In this document: positions 1-11,360 of the stretch, piece after piece | How the letters are laid out: every line of letters starts with the position of its first letter | Numbering within the stretch: position 1 is the stretch's first letter | NCBI GenBank assembly: GCA_015501595.1 | Contig: JADNRX010000060.1 | Span: 1-64,000, forward strand | DNA length: 64,000 nucleotides | Source of the DNA: Hymenopellis radicata | Taxonomy: Eukaryota; Basidiomycota; Agaricomycetes; Agaricales; Physalacriaceae | Direction of reading: 5' to 3' | Notes under the pieces: generated by a model | Database searches by the model: none | Seen by the model: the letters and a program-made list of their open reading frames with translations, nothing else | What the model was told of the DNA's origin: nothing | Made by a program: the position numbers and the translations under genes

Positions 1-2255
1 TTTTGGCCTATATGAAGATGATACTTGCACTTAGTAGCACGGACACTTTCTCAAGACACTCTCCTGTAAGTCGGTTCCCTCCGTATTTGTAGCAAATCTT
101 CGATACATTTACCTAGTCCTGTTGCTTCTAATTCTAGGCTGTTCTATCTGTCGTTCGATGTTAACGACGCGTTTGAACGATGTTCGGATGAAGGGACCGG
201 CGATCCGAACAGTGATCAAGCGTTGTTCGGAGTCGTCCTCTTTTCACCTCACACCACCATCACCATCGTCATCGGATGCCGTTGCCGCTGCCCTCCCTTC
301 TTCCTTTACTTTCACGTTTTATGTGGTCTCTGGACGACTGACCTACCCACGCGTAAACCCTCGGGCAGCACGTTAGAGCAACAACGGCGCCGTTGGCTAC
401 GCAGTCGGCCTCAAGCAGCGCCAGGCCTCGCCGCATCCCACGGATAAAATTTATGAGAGCAACGACACGAGGCATAGACGCTTCACCTTTGCAGCGGTCA
501 GCGTTGTGGTGTGTTTTCATTTCTCGTTCGTATGCAGATGCTTACTGTTTGCATAACAGCGCTCTTGCCCTAACAAATTCTTCCCCCCCGAATCGTCCTC
601 CATTCCTCACAAGTCCGCAAGTCCTGACTCCTGTTGCCACGTCGGCATCACGTGTATGTTGACTTTTCTTCCCGATCACGGTTCACTCATCATCTTCCTA
701 CTAGTACTACGTACACGCACTAGCAAGCTCTCACCGACGGCCTTCTTGATTTTTGCGGCAACGATGACAACTCCTTCCCTCGGACGGCACCAGACAGTCT
801 AGACGGATTACAAGCCCCAGCGACGCAGTGGCTTTGAAACTAGGATGTCCTATTTCCTTTAAGCAGGTTCACCTTGACGGTAAGCCGTCAACGTTGTCAC
901 CGCAGTACCCCCACTGGCAGTCATCTGCAACCTCCCAGTTCGACGCACGATACCCCCAGGTGGACTGGCAGTCCACCCGCCCGCATCAGCCAGCTCGGAG
1001 TCCACCCGCCCGCATCAGCCAGCTCGGAACGACGGGCTCTTTTATTTTTGCGGCAATGCACTCTCACTGGGGTCAGTTCTGATTCATTTCAATCTTGGTG
1101 GCAAAGACGCTGTGTGATACACACCGATTATTTTGTTCCAGACTTTTATGCGCCCTTCAGCCAGCGTCAATTCCCCCGTTACCTTCCTCGCCGTCCTGTT
1201 TCTTCTCCCATTGTTTGCCGTTCCCTTCCCTAGTGCCAAATTCCGTTGGCACGGAGGCCACGTCAGCATCACGTCGCTGCCTTTTCCTCGATCCAGGCGT
1301 CTGATTTTCAACTCTGCATGTAAATGTTGTGCTTACCCTCCGTTGCAGCCTGCGACTCGTACCCCCCGCAACACGACCAACTGCCTGCGCACGCTAATAG
1401 GAGGACCTCAAGCACAGCGGCAACTGGCACCAACGAGCTGAACGACGACGACGACCTCAATGACGCTGGTAACCTCAATGGTGGTGAGCTCGATTATGAC
1501 GCCGGTTTCACTGACAATGACAACGATTTCAAGCACGACGACGACCTTGCGCGCGACACCAACATTTTCGAGCACGACGACGACAACGTCAAGTACAATG
1601 ACCGCGACCCAGCGACAGCCGCGCCAAGCACGGTGACGACAGGGACCCAGGTGCAGGCCTCGCTGTGCGAGGACCTGCATGATCACAAACTCCTACCCTC
1701 GACAGTGCTGACGACGGTGCACGGTGCATGCCGACTAGGCCCATGAAACTGACTATCATGATGGATTTGCCATCACGAACACATCCCGTGCCACATAATG
1801 GCAATGCGCACAGTAAGGACCCCATGTACGTGCAAAATGCGGATACAAATATTATGATTGCTCTATTATAGTATTGAGTATTTTTCGGCTAGTGTTTAAT
1901 ATTACTAGACAGTTACTTAATAATGATATTTGCAAGATATGGATGTATAATTGAGTGAATAATCGAGTCAGATTTGATCCCCGCTGGTTGGTTTGAGTGG
2001 GATTAGAGTTGATTCGAATTGGCTCGATCTTGAGAGTGAGTTTGACTGAGTCACTTGTAGTAAGCTTAAGACTGATGTCAGGTCAGTTCAAGACAGTCGG
2101 AGGTGCTTCGGAGTTGACCTGAGTTTGGCTGCAGGTCTGAACCTTTCTCAGAGTTTACCTGTTAGCTTGCATGACTTCTTCTCTTCTGAGCAGCCATAGT
2201 CAACTAGAGTATACCACAGTTGTCCTGAGCCCCATACTCCTTTTCCTGATGTTTC
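1..2255. other. Region without a convincing gene
   Basis: I see no recognisable domain or consistent intron-exon structure on either strand. The only notable open frame runs from an ATG at 1324 to 1746 and is very rich in Asp and Asn (for example DDDDLND and HDDDN stretches). It resembles no family I know and could be a spurious product of GAC/GAT-rich DNA. From about 1850 to 1960 the DNA becomes AT-rich. From 1980 to 2200 it has many imperfect GAGTTGA/CTGAG-like motifs. The region ends abruptly where reverse-transcriptase coding sequence begins, so its right edge is probably the truncation point of the retroelement. Confidence 0.5.
971..1028. repeat. 29-bp direct tandem duplication
   Basis: Two head-to-tail identical 29-bp units, 971-999 and 1000-1028, each starting GTCCACCCGCC and ending CAGCTCGGA. 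Seen directly in the sequence. It lies outside any supported gene and looks like simple slippage duplication. Confidence 0.85.
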
Positions 2256-3503
2256 TTGCTGTGGAAGTCCGACGTCGCTGGAGCATTCCGTGCGATCCCT
2301 ATCCATCCGTTGTGGCAGCTTAAACAGGTCGTCACCGCCAATATCGCGTCCATGATGGAAGGTGGGTCAAAAGAAGATAAGTCAACGTGGATACGTTACG
2401 TTGACTGGCGGGCATGCTTCGGCAGTTGTGGATCTCCGCGGGCCTGGGCTTCCTTGATGGGACTAGTTGTCTGGATCGCAATCTGTGTCCTCCACATGGC
2501 CTTTCTATGCTGTTACGTTGATGATTGCTACAGCGTAGGTATCGTCGGAGATATGGAATGGTATGAACCTTATCATGTATTTTTCCCTACCAATCAGACA
2601 CGTTTACTCTACTTGTGGGATTATTTAGGAATTCCCCACAAGCTGAAGAAGCAAGTTTGGGGAGAAGTACTGATAATTATAGGCTTCTTAGTCGACCCGA
2701 ATAAACTCACAGCCACACTTCCTGCAGAGGCAAAGGCCGATCTCGTTGAACACGTCCGCGACTTTGCCCTTACACCGCGTCGGCGCCGATCACTCCACGA
2801 GTTCGAGCAACTCGCTGGATGGATGAACTGGGCGCTGAACGTGTATCCACTCTTCAAGCCCGCTCTCTGCAATCTTTACGTCAAAATGTCCGGCAAGAGC
2901 CGAGCCCATGCGACGATCAATCTGAACAAGCCACTGATCGAGGAGCTTCTCTGGTTTGTTGAACACGTCGAAGCATCATCAGGAATGCTCTTCTTCGCCA
3001 ACATTGACTGGAACCCGTTCACAGAGGCAAATCTCACGATTTTCTGCGATGCGTCCTTAACGGGCATGGGTTTCTGGATTCCGGACCTTAACGTTGGGTT
3101 TACATGTGCGGTTGATGGAGACGTGATGAGGGACAAGATTTTCTTCTGGGAAGCTCTCTGCGTGCTTGGGGCTATACAGTGGTACGCCGAATCTGGCCTC
3201 ACCTTTCTCGCGACCCCCGAGTGCCCAGTTCGTCTTGCAGTTTTCACTGACAACTCGAACACAGTTTGCATCTTCGACTCCCTTCATGCTCTTCCTGAAT
3301 ACAATCCTATTCTCCGTGCTGCCGTCGACCTCCGGGTCAAGCACAACATCGACCTACGTGTGCTGCACATCAGCGGCGAAGACAACTCCATGGCCGACGC
3401 CCTCTCGCGAGAGAATTTCGACTTCGTTCGCGCGCATAGCTCTAACATGGTCATCACCCCATTTTCACCCCCTCGAACGACGCTGGGGGCAGTCAAAAAA
3501 TGA
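2256..3503 (+). CDS. Reverse transcriptase-RNase H, N-terminally truncated
   Basis: About 415 residues are open with no ATG at the left edge (first codons TTG CTG TGG), so this is the remnant of a larger polyprotein. Motif A reads WKSDVAGAFR and holds the first catalytic Asp. The catalytic box is CYVDDC, with YVDD at residues 87-90. The RNase H part follows from about residue 255, with its acidic residues in IFCDASLTG, FWEALCVLG, VFTDNSN and the C-terminal GEDNSMADALSR. In DIRS elements this enzyme copies the element RNA into the DNA that the recombinase integrates. The stop codon overlaps the next ATG in an ATGA, which suggests the recombinase is made by termination-reinitiation. Fingers and gag are absent, so the fragment is probably inactive. 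Confidence 0.85.
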   Translation: MLWKSDVAGAFRAIPIHPLWQLKQVVTANIASMMEGGSKEDKSTWIRYVDWRACFGSCGSPRAWASLMGLVVWIAICVLHMAFLCCYVDDCYSVGIVGDMEWYEPYHVFFPTNQTRLLYLWDYLGIPHKLKKQVWGEVLIIIGFLVDPNKLTATLPAEAKADLVEHVRDFALTPRRRRSLHEFEQLAGWMNWALNVYPLFKPALCNLYVKMSGKSRAHATINLNKPLIEELLWFVEHVEASSGMLFFANIDWNPFTEANLTIFCDASLTGMGFWIPDLNVGFTCAVDGDVMRDKIFFWEALCVLGAIQWYAESGLTFLATPECPVRLAVFTDNSNTVCIFDSLHALPEYNPILRAAVDLRVKHNIDLRVLHISGEDNSMADALSRENFDFVRAHSSNMVITPFSPPRTTLGAVKK

Positions 3504-4492
3504 AAATCCCCCAACTTCGCGCACCGAGGCAGCCCAAGCGACAACCTTGGTCGCGCGACAAGCTCGTGCATGAACGAGCAATAGCCCTAGGCCTCGCTAT
3601 TGACGCGTCGTCTAGTGGTACCTACGATTCTGCCTTGAATTCCTATCTCGCTTTCTGCTCGATACACAAGATGCCGGTCACTCCCACCGTCGACACCTTA
3701 TCTTTCTTCGTCGTCTACATGTCGGCCCATATCGAGCCGCGTTCCGTTAGTGCCTACCTCTCTGGCATTAGCAACAAACTCGAACCATATTTTCCAGAAG
3801 TTCGTGCCAACCGCTCCTCCTACCTCGTTAAACGAACACTCGCCGGTTGCATGAAATTGCATAGCAAACCGGTGAAGCGGAAACTCCCTCTCTCTCGCAA
3901 CCATGTACTCACCGCCATCACGTCCCTAACTCCATCCTCCACGCATGATGACATCCTATTCGTGGCCATGCTCTGCACTGGCTTCGCTGGCCTCATGCGT
4001 CTGGGAGAATTAGCCGTCCCAGATGACCGCAACATCCGGGACTACAGGAAGTGCTCTCTGCGCTCTTCTGTCATCGGAATCGACGGTGGTTACGGCCTCG
4101 ACCTGCCTTATCATAAAGGGGACCGTTTCTTCGAGGGGAACCGAATCAGGATCCTTCGACGCGGCACCTTCAAACCGGCGCCCGTCTTCGAGCGATACGT
4201 GGCCTCCCGTGACAACGTCTCGCGGATGAACCCATATCTCTGGATCACGTCGAAGAACACCGTGCCGACGCGCTCATGGTTTATGGCCCGCCTTCGACAA
4301 CTCGAACCCGATACCCAATTCGCGGGTCAGTCAATGCGCGCAGGCGGCGCTACAGCGATGGCGGAAGACGGCTCACCGCCCCACCTTATCCAGGCCGCGG
4401 GGCGCTGGGCCTCTGACACATTTCAAATCTATATTCGCAAGAACCCCATCGTACTCCAAGCGCTCTTATTCCACGGCCACGACGATAATTGA
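3500..4492 (+). CDS. Tyrosine recombinase of the DIRS/Ngaro-like element
   Basis: Full-length 330-residue protein. The N-terminal half has a SAM-like core-binding region (residues about 25-125). The C-terminal half has the catalytic boxes: box I GLMRLGEL with Arg167, and box II AGQSMRAGGAT with Arg280, GRW at 301-303 and YIRKNP with the nucleophile candidate Tyr311. The classical box II His-x-x-Arg reads Gln-Ser-Met-Arg here, which I recall as common in related agaricomycete proteins. Expected role: site-specific integration of the circular cDNA without target duplication. The ATG at 3500 overlaps the RT stop, and this start is preferred because the two frames are adjacent in one element. Confidence 0.88.
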   Translation: MKIPQLRAPRQPKRQPWSRDKLVHERAIALGLAIDASSSGTYDSALNSYLAFCSIHKMPVTPTVDTLSFFVVYMSAHIEPRSVSAYLSGISNKLEPYFPEVRANRSSYLVKRTLAGCMKLHSKPVKRKLPLSRNHVLTAITSLTPSSTHDDILFVAMLCTGFAGLMRLGELAVPDDRNIRDYRKCSLRSSVIGIDGGYGLDLPYHKGDRFFEGNRIRILRRGTFKPAPVFERYVASRDNVSRMNPYLWITSKNTVPTRSWFMARLRQLEPDTQFAGQSMRAGGATAMAEDGSPPHLIQAAGRWASDTFQIYIRKNPIVLQALLFHGHDDN

Positions 4493-4551
4493 TCCCATCT
4501 GTCGCTCACAACCCCTTCATCTCAACATTTCTTCCATCAAGTAGCCATTTA

Positions 4552-4635
4552 GGATGCTCAATCATACGCATACGCGGCCTCCCATTTTCGGGGGGTCGGC
4601 GACTGGCTACCTCGTCGGATGAACCTTCGGATTAG
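4552..4635 (+). repeat. Split direct repeat B1 of the retroelement
   Basis: 84 bp identical to 5120-5203. Begins GGATGCTCAATCATACGC and ends CCTTCGGATTAG. It starts 60 bp after the recombinase stop codon, the position expected for the first B repeat of a Ngaro-like element. Confidence 0.9.
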
Positions 4636-5119
4636 TCGAGTTTAATGCTTGAATTACTCAAGACTAATACGAGGTGAGTTTTCCACCCGCGACTACTCTC
4701 TTTCTCACCTGACAATGCTTCTCCCAGCATTCCCTGGGTCTCAAAGAAGCATTGATTGTTTTGTTACCCCCGGGTCTCGAAACAAACCAGGTGAGTCTCT
4801 TCTTGCCCTCGGCACTTACTTCCTAATTGCTCGACAGCAATGCCTTCGGCGACGCCTTCGGCGACTCCTCTTTCTCCCGCTTGTTCATGTTCTTTCTCTC
4901 GATTATTTTACTGTGGCGTGTTCACGTTCGATTCTCCCACCCCTGGCGTGACGGATACGGCTGCATGCAGAATGTCTTAGTTCTCTCAGCCTTGTACTCC
5001 GTTCCGCCAGGTGAGTTTGTGTAAAATCAAGTTTTATTGCTAGCCTTTACTTACGGTATCGTGCAGTACTCTTTCGCTGCCCACCCATTGTATCTACGTA
5101 TCTCTACATGTACCCTCCC

Positions 5120-5203
5120 GGATGCTCAATCATACGCATACGCGGCCTCCCATTTTCGGGGGGTCGGCGACTGGCTACCTCGTCGGATGAACCTTCGGAT
5201 TAG
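5120..5203 (+). repeat. Split direct repeat B2 of the retroelement, right end
   Basis: Perfect second copy of the 84-bp repeat at 4552-4635. Its last base is taken as the right end of the element. The 484 bp between the copies (4636-5119) would be the A2 segment; I find no partner A1 upstream, as expected for a 5' truncation. Confidence 0.88.
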
Positions 5204-5599
5204 GGCAACGTACACGACAGCTCGTCTATACATACAGAAGATGATGAATAACTGGACTGAGTATGTTGCTAATGACCGTTGAAATTTCTTTTCGAAGTGC
5301 ACTTGTCGCGAGAGTCTTGGAGAGGTTGGTTGTGAGGTCGCGGTCGCGATCCGTGTTACATTCCTGAATGACGGAGGCCAACGGTACTCATGGAAGCTGA
5401 GATAAAGTCAATGTGGAGATGAAATGTAACGAGGAAATGTTGATGTATCGCCCGCCTGCTCGCTGAAAGATGGTGGAAGGCTGGAAGCAGAAGCGGCCAT
5501 CAAAGATAAGATCAAAGTGTCAGCTTTGATCGAGTCTGCTCAAAGATAGCGACGTCGTCCCTGAAAGAGATCTGTACGCTCTTCAGGCTTCCAGTACAT

Positions 5600-5681
5600 G
5601 ACTCCATAGCTCAGTGGTTAGAGCATGCGATTGCAGCTTACGTAATATCGCAGGGCCGGGGGTTCGAATCTCCCTGGGGTC
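5600..5681 (+). tRNA. tRNA-Cys (GCA) with short intron
   Basis: Cloverleaf seen directly. Acceptor stem GACTCCA pairs with TGGGGTC (one G-T), D-arm is GCTC/GAGC, anticodon stem is TGCGA/TCGCA, and T-arm is GGGGG-TTCGAAT-CTCCC. The anticodon loop reads TTGCAG, then about 10 nt, then A, giving anticodon GCA with a canonical intron after position 37 (about 5638-5647). The internal B box is GGTTCGAATC. Confidence 0.93.
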
Positions 5682-5686
5682 TTTTT
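5682..5686 (+). terminator. Pol III terminator of tRNA-Cys
   Basis: T5 run starting one base after the tRNA body. Confidence 0.8.
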
Positions 5687-5767
5687 GAGGAATGCCTTTC
5701 TTTTTCCTTCAGCATCCGAGAAGACCGAAGTCTGAAGACGACAATTTAAAAAGTAAAACGTTTTCTT

Positions 5768-7013
5768 ATGTTTCCACCACCATCTTCCGATCCAGATACG
5801 CCCGTCCGGCTCACCGACAACGACGCTGCACTCGCCAGGCTGTCTGCTGTTCAAAAGGGTTATCTGACTGACCCATTCGTCTCTGCTTTTGTCCCTCGAG
5901 CACATCTACAACCGCCCAGGCCACCTCTGATTAACATTGGAACCTATGTTCGCACTGTAGCCATTGATGACCTAGTGGCGCAATGGCTGGCACTGTCGCG
6001 CGAAGATGGGACACAGTGTCAGATTGTCAGCCTAGGCGCTGGAAGCGATTCACGGTTCTGGCGCATTGCCGTATGCATTTTGATCAGTGTCCATGTCGTT
6101 GTCTTACTGTGAATGCAGACTGGGAACATAACAGCCATCTTGCCAAGTACATTGAAATCGATTTCCCCGAGATTACGAGCAAAAAGGCAATGACCATTCG
6201 GAAAAGTAAACCACTGGGGTCTGTTCTTGGAGATCCAGCCAAGATCCAAGTGTGTCAGTCACACTACTTTTGGACGCGATCACCTGGATTGACGTTCTGT
6301 ATCTGCAGCTGGTGGAGGAACTGGACTAAAGTCGCCACGTTATAATCTTATTCCTGCTGATTTACGACGACCGCCACAAGAGACACTGGCATCCATTCTC
6401 TTTGAAGGACTCGAGCCGCTGTTATCCTCCTCGCGACCGACTCTCCTCCTTTTCGAATGTGTGCTCGCCTACATGTCTCCAGACTCTTCAAACGCCCTCT
6501 TGACGTGGTTTAGACAACAGTTCTCTGATGGCATTCTTGGCAGCGTCGTATACGAAATGTTCGGTCTTGAGGATTCATTTGGACTCGTCATGGTAAACAA
6601 TCTCAAGGTCAGAGGCGTCCAGCATATGGTCTGCAACCGCTGATGTCCATCCAGGCGCGACAAGTTGACTTGCCCGGAGCTGTGCCATATCCAACCCAAG
6701 AATCCCTCCCGACGCGCTTCCTCGATGTAGGATTTACCGCGGCAGATGCTCTATCCCTGCGAGACATTCGTTTACAATACATCTCTCACACGGAAGTCAA
6801 TAGGTGCGCGTTTTTCCTGACCTTCGCTGTTCTCTGTTTGAAAACACGACCCAGAATATCAACGTTGGAGTTCCTCGACGAGGTCGAGGAGTTGAACCTC
6901 GTCTACAACATTATGCTATAACATGGGGTCTGTCCCTACCCAAGTCAAAGCACCAGTCTTCTTGGGGCACATGGGGATTGAAGAAACAATCGAGTGAGGT
7001 CGAGGAGGATTAA
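5768..7013 (+). CDS. PPM1: Leucine carboxyl methyltransferase 1 (PP2A methyltransferase), one frameshift
   Basis: Methylates the C-terminal leucine of the PP2A catalytic subunit using SAM, in the cytosol. Exon 1 ends with the SAM-binding segment SLGAGSDSRFWR. Later exons give KYIEIDFPEI, the substrate region SPRYNLIPADLRRPP, and LLFECVLAYM, where LCMT1 has ECVLVYM. Clear introns are 6608-6654 and one after TEVN, with the protein resuming at STLEFLDEVEELNLV. Two earlier introns lie near 6065-6119 and 6250-6320 with uncertain edges. At about 6903 the frame is lost: adding one C to the CTCGTCTAC stretch restores the conserved LCMT1 tail QHYAITWG, open to 7013. As written the protein ends slightly early at about 6921. 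Start ATG 5768 fits the family N-terminus. Confidence 0.85.
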
Positions 7014-7097
7014 ATGTTTTATGAGAAGTTTACGAGTAGATTGAACATCCAGGAAAACATAATCGATACAAACAACATTGGACTAAGTATACATTCT

Positions 7098-10000
7098 TCA
7101 AACCTTCTTGAAAGCCACATCTATCCCCAACCGCTGTAGACAATCAAATACCACATCAAGTGCAATCAAACCAAAGCTCTGAGCCCCAAACGTCTTCGAG
7201 TTTCGAAGACTGTAGTCCCATGCATCCCATGCGCGCTTCAACCCGGCCTTGATATCACTCGGCGGAATCGGAATTGGATCTTTCTCCCCCTTCTTGCCCT
7301 TCTCGCCCGGTGGCAAAGGGAACAGATGCCGCTTCACATCGCGCACAAGCTGTGACGCGTGCGTGCGCATCTTCCACATCCGGTCCTTCCTCCACCGACG
7401 CTGAGTGCACTTTGCCAGGATCGTGCCAACCACCACTTCCGCCTCCAACAACTTGGTCCCGGGCGTGTTCGACAACGTGTGCGTCACGCAGACGTAGTTA
7501 AGCTCTTCAGCGTATCGGCGGAAGACTCTGTCGATCTGTGGGGACTTGCCATCCGGGTCGGTGTACACGTCGAATGCACGCTCGACGTAGCACCGGAGCG
7601 TTATCGACAGGCAGTCGGACAGTACGTGGCTCTCGGGCGTTCTTTCAGAGACGTCAATGTCCGGTTGCTTCCACTCGATTTGGCGATACAGCTGGCCAAG
7701 GACTTTGTCAGAGCGGTAGTAGTCTGTGTGACGCGGATCCACGACTTCGGCAGCATGCCAGTCGGGTTTGCAGCGGATGAGCGTCTTGGGCAGCTTGTTG
7801 TTATCAATGTCGACCGGAATGCCGTTCTTCGGGTAATCCACTGCCTGAGAGAAGAGTCAGAAGAGAACGTGAGAGCTAACCGGTGGCTTACTTGAGAACA
7901 CAACGCTGCTAGTTTTTTGCAATCCGGATCATGAATGCCTTGCTATACAAACGGTTATTCGTTATTGACTCAGCAGCCCATAAGGTACTTTACCTTGGAT
8001 TGATCTAGTATAAGGATACTCAATTTTATGTAGCGTTCGACAACGAAGACAGAACGTACCAGCAATTATGAGCAAGCGATCGGACAAGAGACCCTGTAAA
8101 GTCTGGTGAGTAAACTTCTTGAGTTCCGAGATGGAGTTTAATACAAGGACGTCTGAGTTGATATACTCGACGATGAAGTCGCATATATCTTCGACTTCAC
8201 ATTCTCTGGGTTCGCCATCATCATCCAGCAACGTGAAAGTTACTCCTGGGGGGTAGGCTGCCGCATCATGTTTAGTGGGCGGCAGAAGTTCAGTGTCCAC
8301 AATAACGTCGTACGTATCGCTAATTGAGGTTTAAGCTTGCTGTGATATCTTGGAAGACGATATGCATACCCGTCAAGGTCTCCGCCACCAAGACATGAAG
8401 CAAGAGATCGTGGACCTGTTATGATCAGACAAAGTAAATAAGGCATACAAACACGTACCTTGTGTTGGGAGCACAACAACATTCACCAGATGCGAGAAAG
8501 CACAGAGCTGTCCCTCGGGAGGTTTCATTGCAAATACGGTTTGGACTAGAGAGAAAATAATATCAATACCTGGAGAATAACACGAGCGAATCTTAAACTT
8601 GCCATCTCCGGGATGAGTTATAGGGCTCCGAGAGATGGTACACTGGCCCTCCAGCCACACGGGTTCCTTTCCATATTCATGAACACATGCCGCAATGTGA
8701 TTAGCCGGCAGACAGAAGATATCTTCGTAACCTTCCAGTTCGCGATACGTTGGGCCCTCATCGGGGACTCCGACGAGCTTGAAACTACCAGGGATCGGGA
8801 TCCTCGCTTGATGCTTGATTTCGCGGAGAACGTCGATTTTGGCTACTTGGCGAAGCTGCTGCAGGAAAGGCGTGTCAACGCTTGGCGTACGCCCACGAGC
8901 CTTGATGTCGAAGCCAAGAGACTCAATGCTCGTCAGTAATGAGCTGAGGCGATACCCATTCCCTAGGGCATGGGTCATGAGAACCCCTCTGAAAAGCTCA
9001 AGAGAATCGTCAATAGTGTGTGTGTCAGCTAACGCAGTTTCCTGAAGACGCTGAAACACCGGCAGCGAAACGTCTTTGTCTTCCAAAACCATAACTAGGG
9101 CACTAAGCGTAGATGTTAAATGAGAACGAATACGAAAGGAAGGAGCCGCCCACCGGTTAAGATACGACGCGTTAGGCTTGTCAAAGGCTCTAGCGATCTC
9201 GATATCCGCCGCGTCCTGAGTATCGACGCTAAATTTATTCATACTCTCACGCAAGCGCATGCGAATGCCATCCGGATGCTTATCGAGTTCTTTATCGACA
9301 GCGACGACACCTTTGTAACCAAGAAATCGTATCTGGAACTGGAATATTGGGACAGTCAGCGAGCTGTGATCCCTGCATCCTACATATAGACGTACCGCTG
9401 AAGGCTTGATGGTAGTATTACCGTGATCACGCCGGTCTTTACAAAGTTCCTCCCATATTTCGTCTGCCAGACTTTGCGAAATCGTACCAGCACCGTCAGT
9501 ATGAATATGAGGTTCCGTCCCAATGTCTGGTATCTCCTCCCACTGATCCCGCGCGATCCGAACCGACGGATCCGTGGCCGTGAACGCTTGTCCAATGCGA
9601 GCTGCCAACTTGGAGGGCTGCGTCATAATCTTTTTGCCTCTGAAGTCACCAATATCGTGCCTGATCCGATCACCATTCACTAGACCGAGCTTGGGGTGGT
9701 AGAACGGACAGATGAACCAGACTGCATGCTCTCGAAGAGCTGAGGTGGAATAGGCAAGGAATTCAAAATGTTTCCCACCCAACGTGAAACCTTCCTTCAG
9801 AACGGTGCCCACGCGCTGTCGAACGAAGGTCGCACCGTCAACGGTACGGTCCCAGCGGTACTGTAAGCGGTCTTCGTCTCGGAAATCAACGCGTAAAAAG
9901 TTGTGTTCGTATCCAACATATTGTCGGATGATGCGATTGGACTGCGTGGCATATGGACCTTCGAGGAGTTGTCGAGTCGGGGTGAAAGTGACGTGGCCGC

Positions 10001-11360
10001 AGGGGAAGTGGCCCGAAGCTAACTTCGACGCATCGTAAATAAATTCTTTGGCGACGCGTTCAAAGCAATCAAGAGGAGACTCTCTACCGGGAGCCGGTCT
10101 CTCTTCAAGAGCCACACCGAAGTGACGAAGAAGATCACCAACGTACTCGGATGGCTTCTGTTTAAGCCAGTGACTGACGCGGGGTATGACTTCCTCCAAC
10201 TGCCGCGTATTGAGATAACCATTGTAGAGCAGCGCCTCCAGCTGGAACGCGACAGGCCACTCGAATTGTTTGATAGTCTTGCGAATTCTGAACAAGGATT
10301 TTTCGTCGAAGAACTTCAGTTGACTGGTAGCCTCTATGGAAAGGTTGACAGATTTCAGTTCCCTGAATTGGGAACCCAACCCAGCATTCTTGCAAAGGTA
10401 GCGAAACGTGGCAAGGGAATCCGCTTCGTTATAGAGAAGCAATCTCATCTGGCATGCAAACGGGGCGCGATCCTTGTGAGCGTCATGAATGTATCCGACG
10501 CGCTCCTTCGACTTTTGACCAGTCGAATTATACAGGTTAATTGATTCGAATGACGGGGGAGTCAAGGTGTCGAAACAAAGATCTTAATTTGTTGAGATAA
10601 CTTGCCGTCAATGGAGTTTACACTTACATGGTTTTCCGTCGTATCCTCCACCAATCTTATTAATAGAGGAAAAATTGATGTTGATATCGAAAGCCTGGTT
10701 GTCTCGCGTTTCGTTCCCGACCTAGATATAGAAAGAATCAGACTAGAACACTAAAGCAAAATGAATACTTACTCTGATCCGGATCAGTTTGTGGTCGTAT
10801 TCGAACGTAAGCCACGCGCTCTGGGCATCAGTCACATAGTCGTGTTCCCACTCGACCGAGAAGCCTCTAGAAGGAAGGGGACCGGTAGGGCGATACTGAG
10901 TGTGATAGTACACGCCAAACTGAACGGTATCAACCCGAAGGCGATGGTCCAGCTCGCGTAGAATTTCCGCGTGTTCAGCCTCTCTGTCGGGATCAACGTA
11001 TGGCGTTCGCTGAAGCGTCAAAGCAAGATCATCATAACAACGACCGCGGGGCCGGAATCTGAGCTTCTGCGGTTTCCCACCCTCGACCTGCATGCGAATG
11101 GGGCTCGTATCGACCCAATTCAGGAACTTTTTGCCAATTTCAGAGGTTGGGAGAGTGAGTGTGCCCGTAGTATCATTACGATAGCCACCTAGGTTTTCAT
11201 TGATGTTAACTTTGACCTGGAAATTCAAGAGCAGCTGCCTTTCTGGCCGCTCGACGTCGTGAGTCGGGTGGAATTCGTCGGAATGAATGACGGTAGCGAG
11301 CAGTTTGGTCAGCTGCCAGTTATTCGCGGTGTCTGGAATGCCTCGTATTGCTATATCCAT
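7098..11360 (-). CDS. RNA-dependent RNA polymerase (RNA silencing)
   Basis: Cellular RdRP of the QDE-1/RDR family, making double-stranded RNA for small-RNA silencing. Nine exons read to 1287 residues with no frameshift: 10773-11360, 10628-10721, 8603-10582, 8459-8545, 8370-8415, 8060-8319, 7994-8004, 7892-7942 and 7098-7844 (3864 nt). The N-terminus MDIAIRGIPDT is RRM-like. Catalytic signatures run HPGDVQ, NVVVLPTQG, then GGGDLDGD with its three Asp residues. That catalytic loop is cut by an intron after DLDG and restored exactly on splicing. The intron at 8546-8602 has a GC donor (GCAAGT), which is the only choice giving HPGDVQTVFA. Exon 7 is only 11 nt. Start ATG at 11360 opens exon 1 in frame. 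Confidence 0.95.

Larger units (their letters stand above)
2256..5203 (+). mobile_element. 5'-truncated DIRS/Ngaro-order tyrosine-recombinase retrotransposon
   Basis: The element holds reverse transcriptase and RNase H (2256-3503), an overlapping tyrosine recombinase gene (3500-4492), and two perfect 84-bp direct repeats (4552-4635 and 5120-5203) separated by 484 bp. RT, RNase H and a tyrosine recombinase with no DDE integrase and no LTRs is the hallmark of the DIRS order. Repeats split as B1-A2-B2 at the 3' end are typical of Ngaro-like members. The left end is missing: the RT reading starts just before motif A, with no gag, no finger part of RT and no matching A1 repeat upstream. The copy therefore cannot be autonomous, although both remaining frames are open. 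A tRNA-Cys gene lies about 400 bp downstream. Confidence 0.85.

Noticed and set aside
8319..8415. RdRP catalytic loop seems to read DLDGY, lacking the third Asp
   Set aside because: The GTATGC after DLDG is an intron donor. Removing 8320-8369 gives DLDGDTYDVIVD, so the catalytic triad is complete.
8546..8569. 24-nt GT-AG intron in the RdRP gene
   Set aside because: Too short for a fungal intron and leaves KFKIRSCYSP inside the conserved HPGD-VQ block. The 57-nt GC-AG intron 8546-8602 restores the motif exactly.
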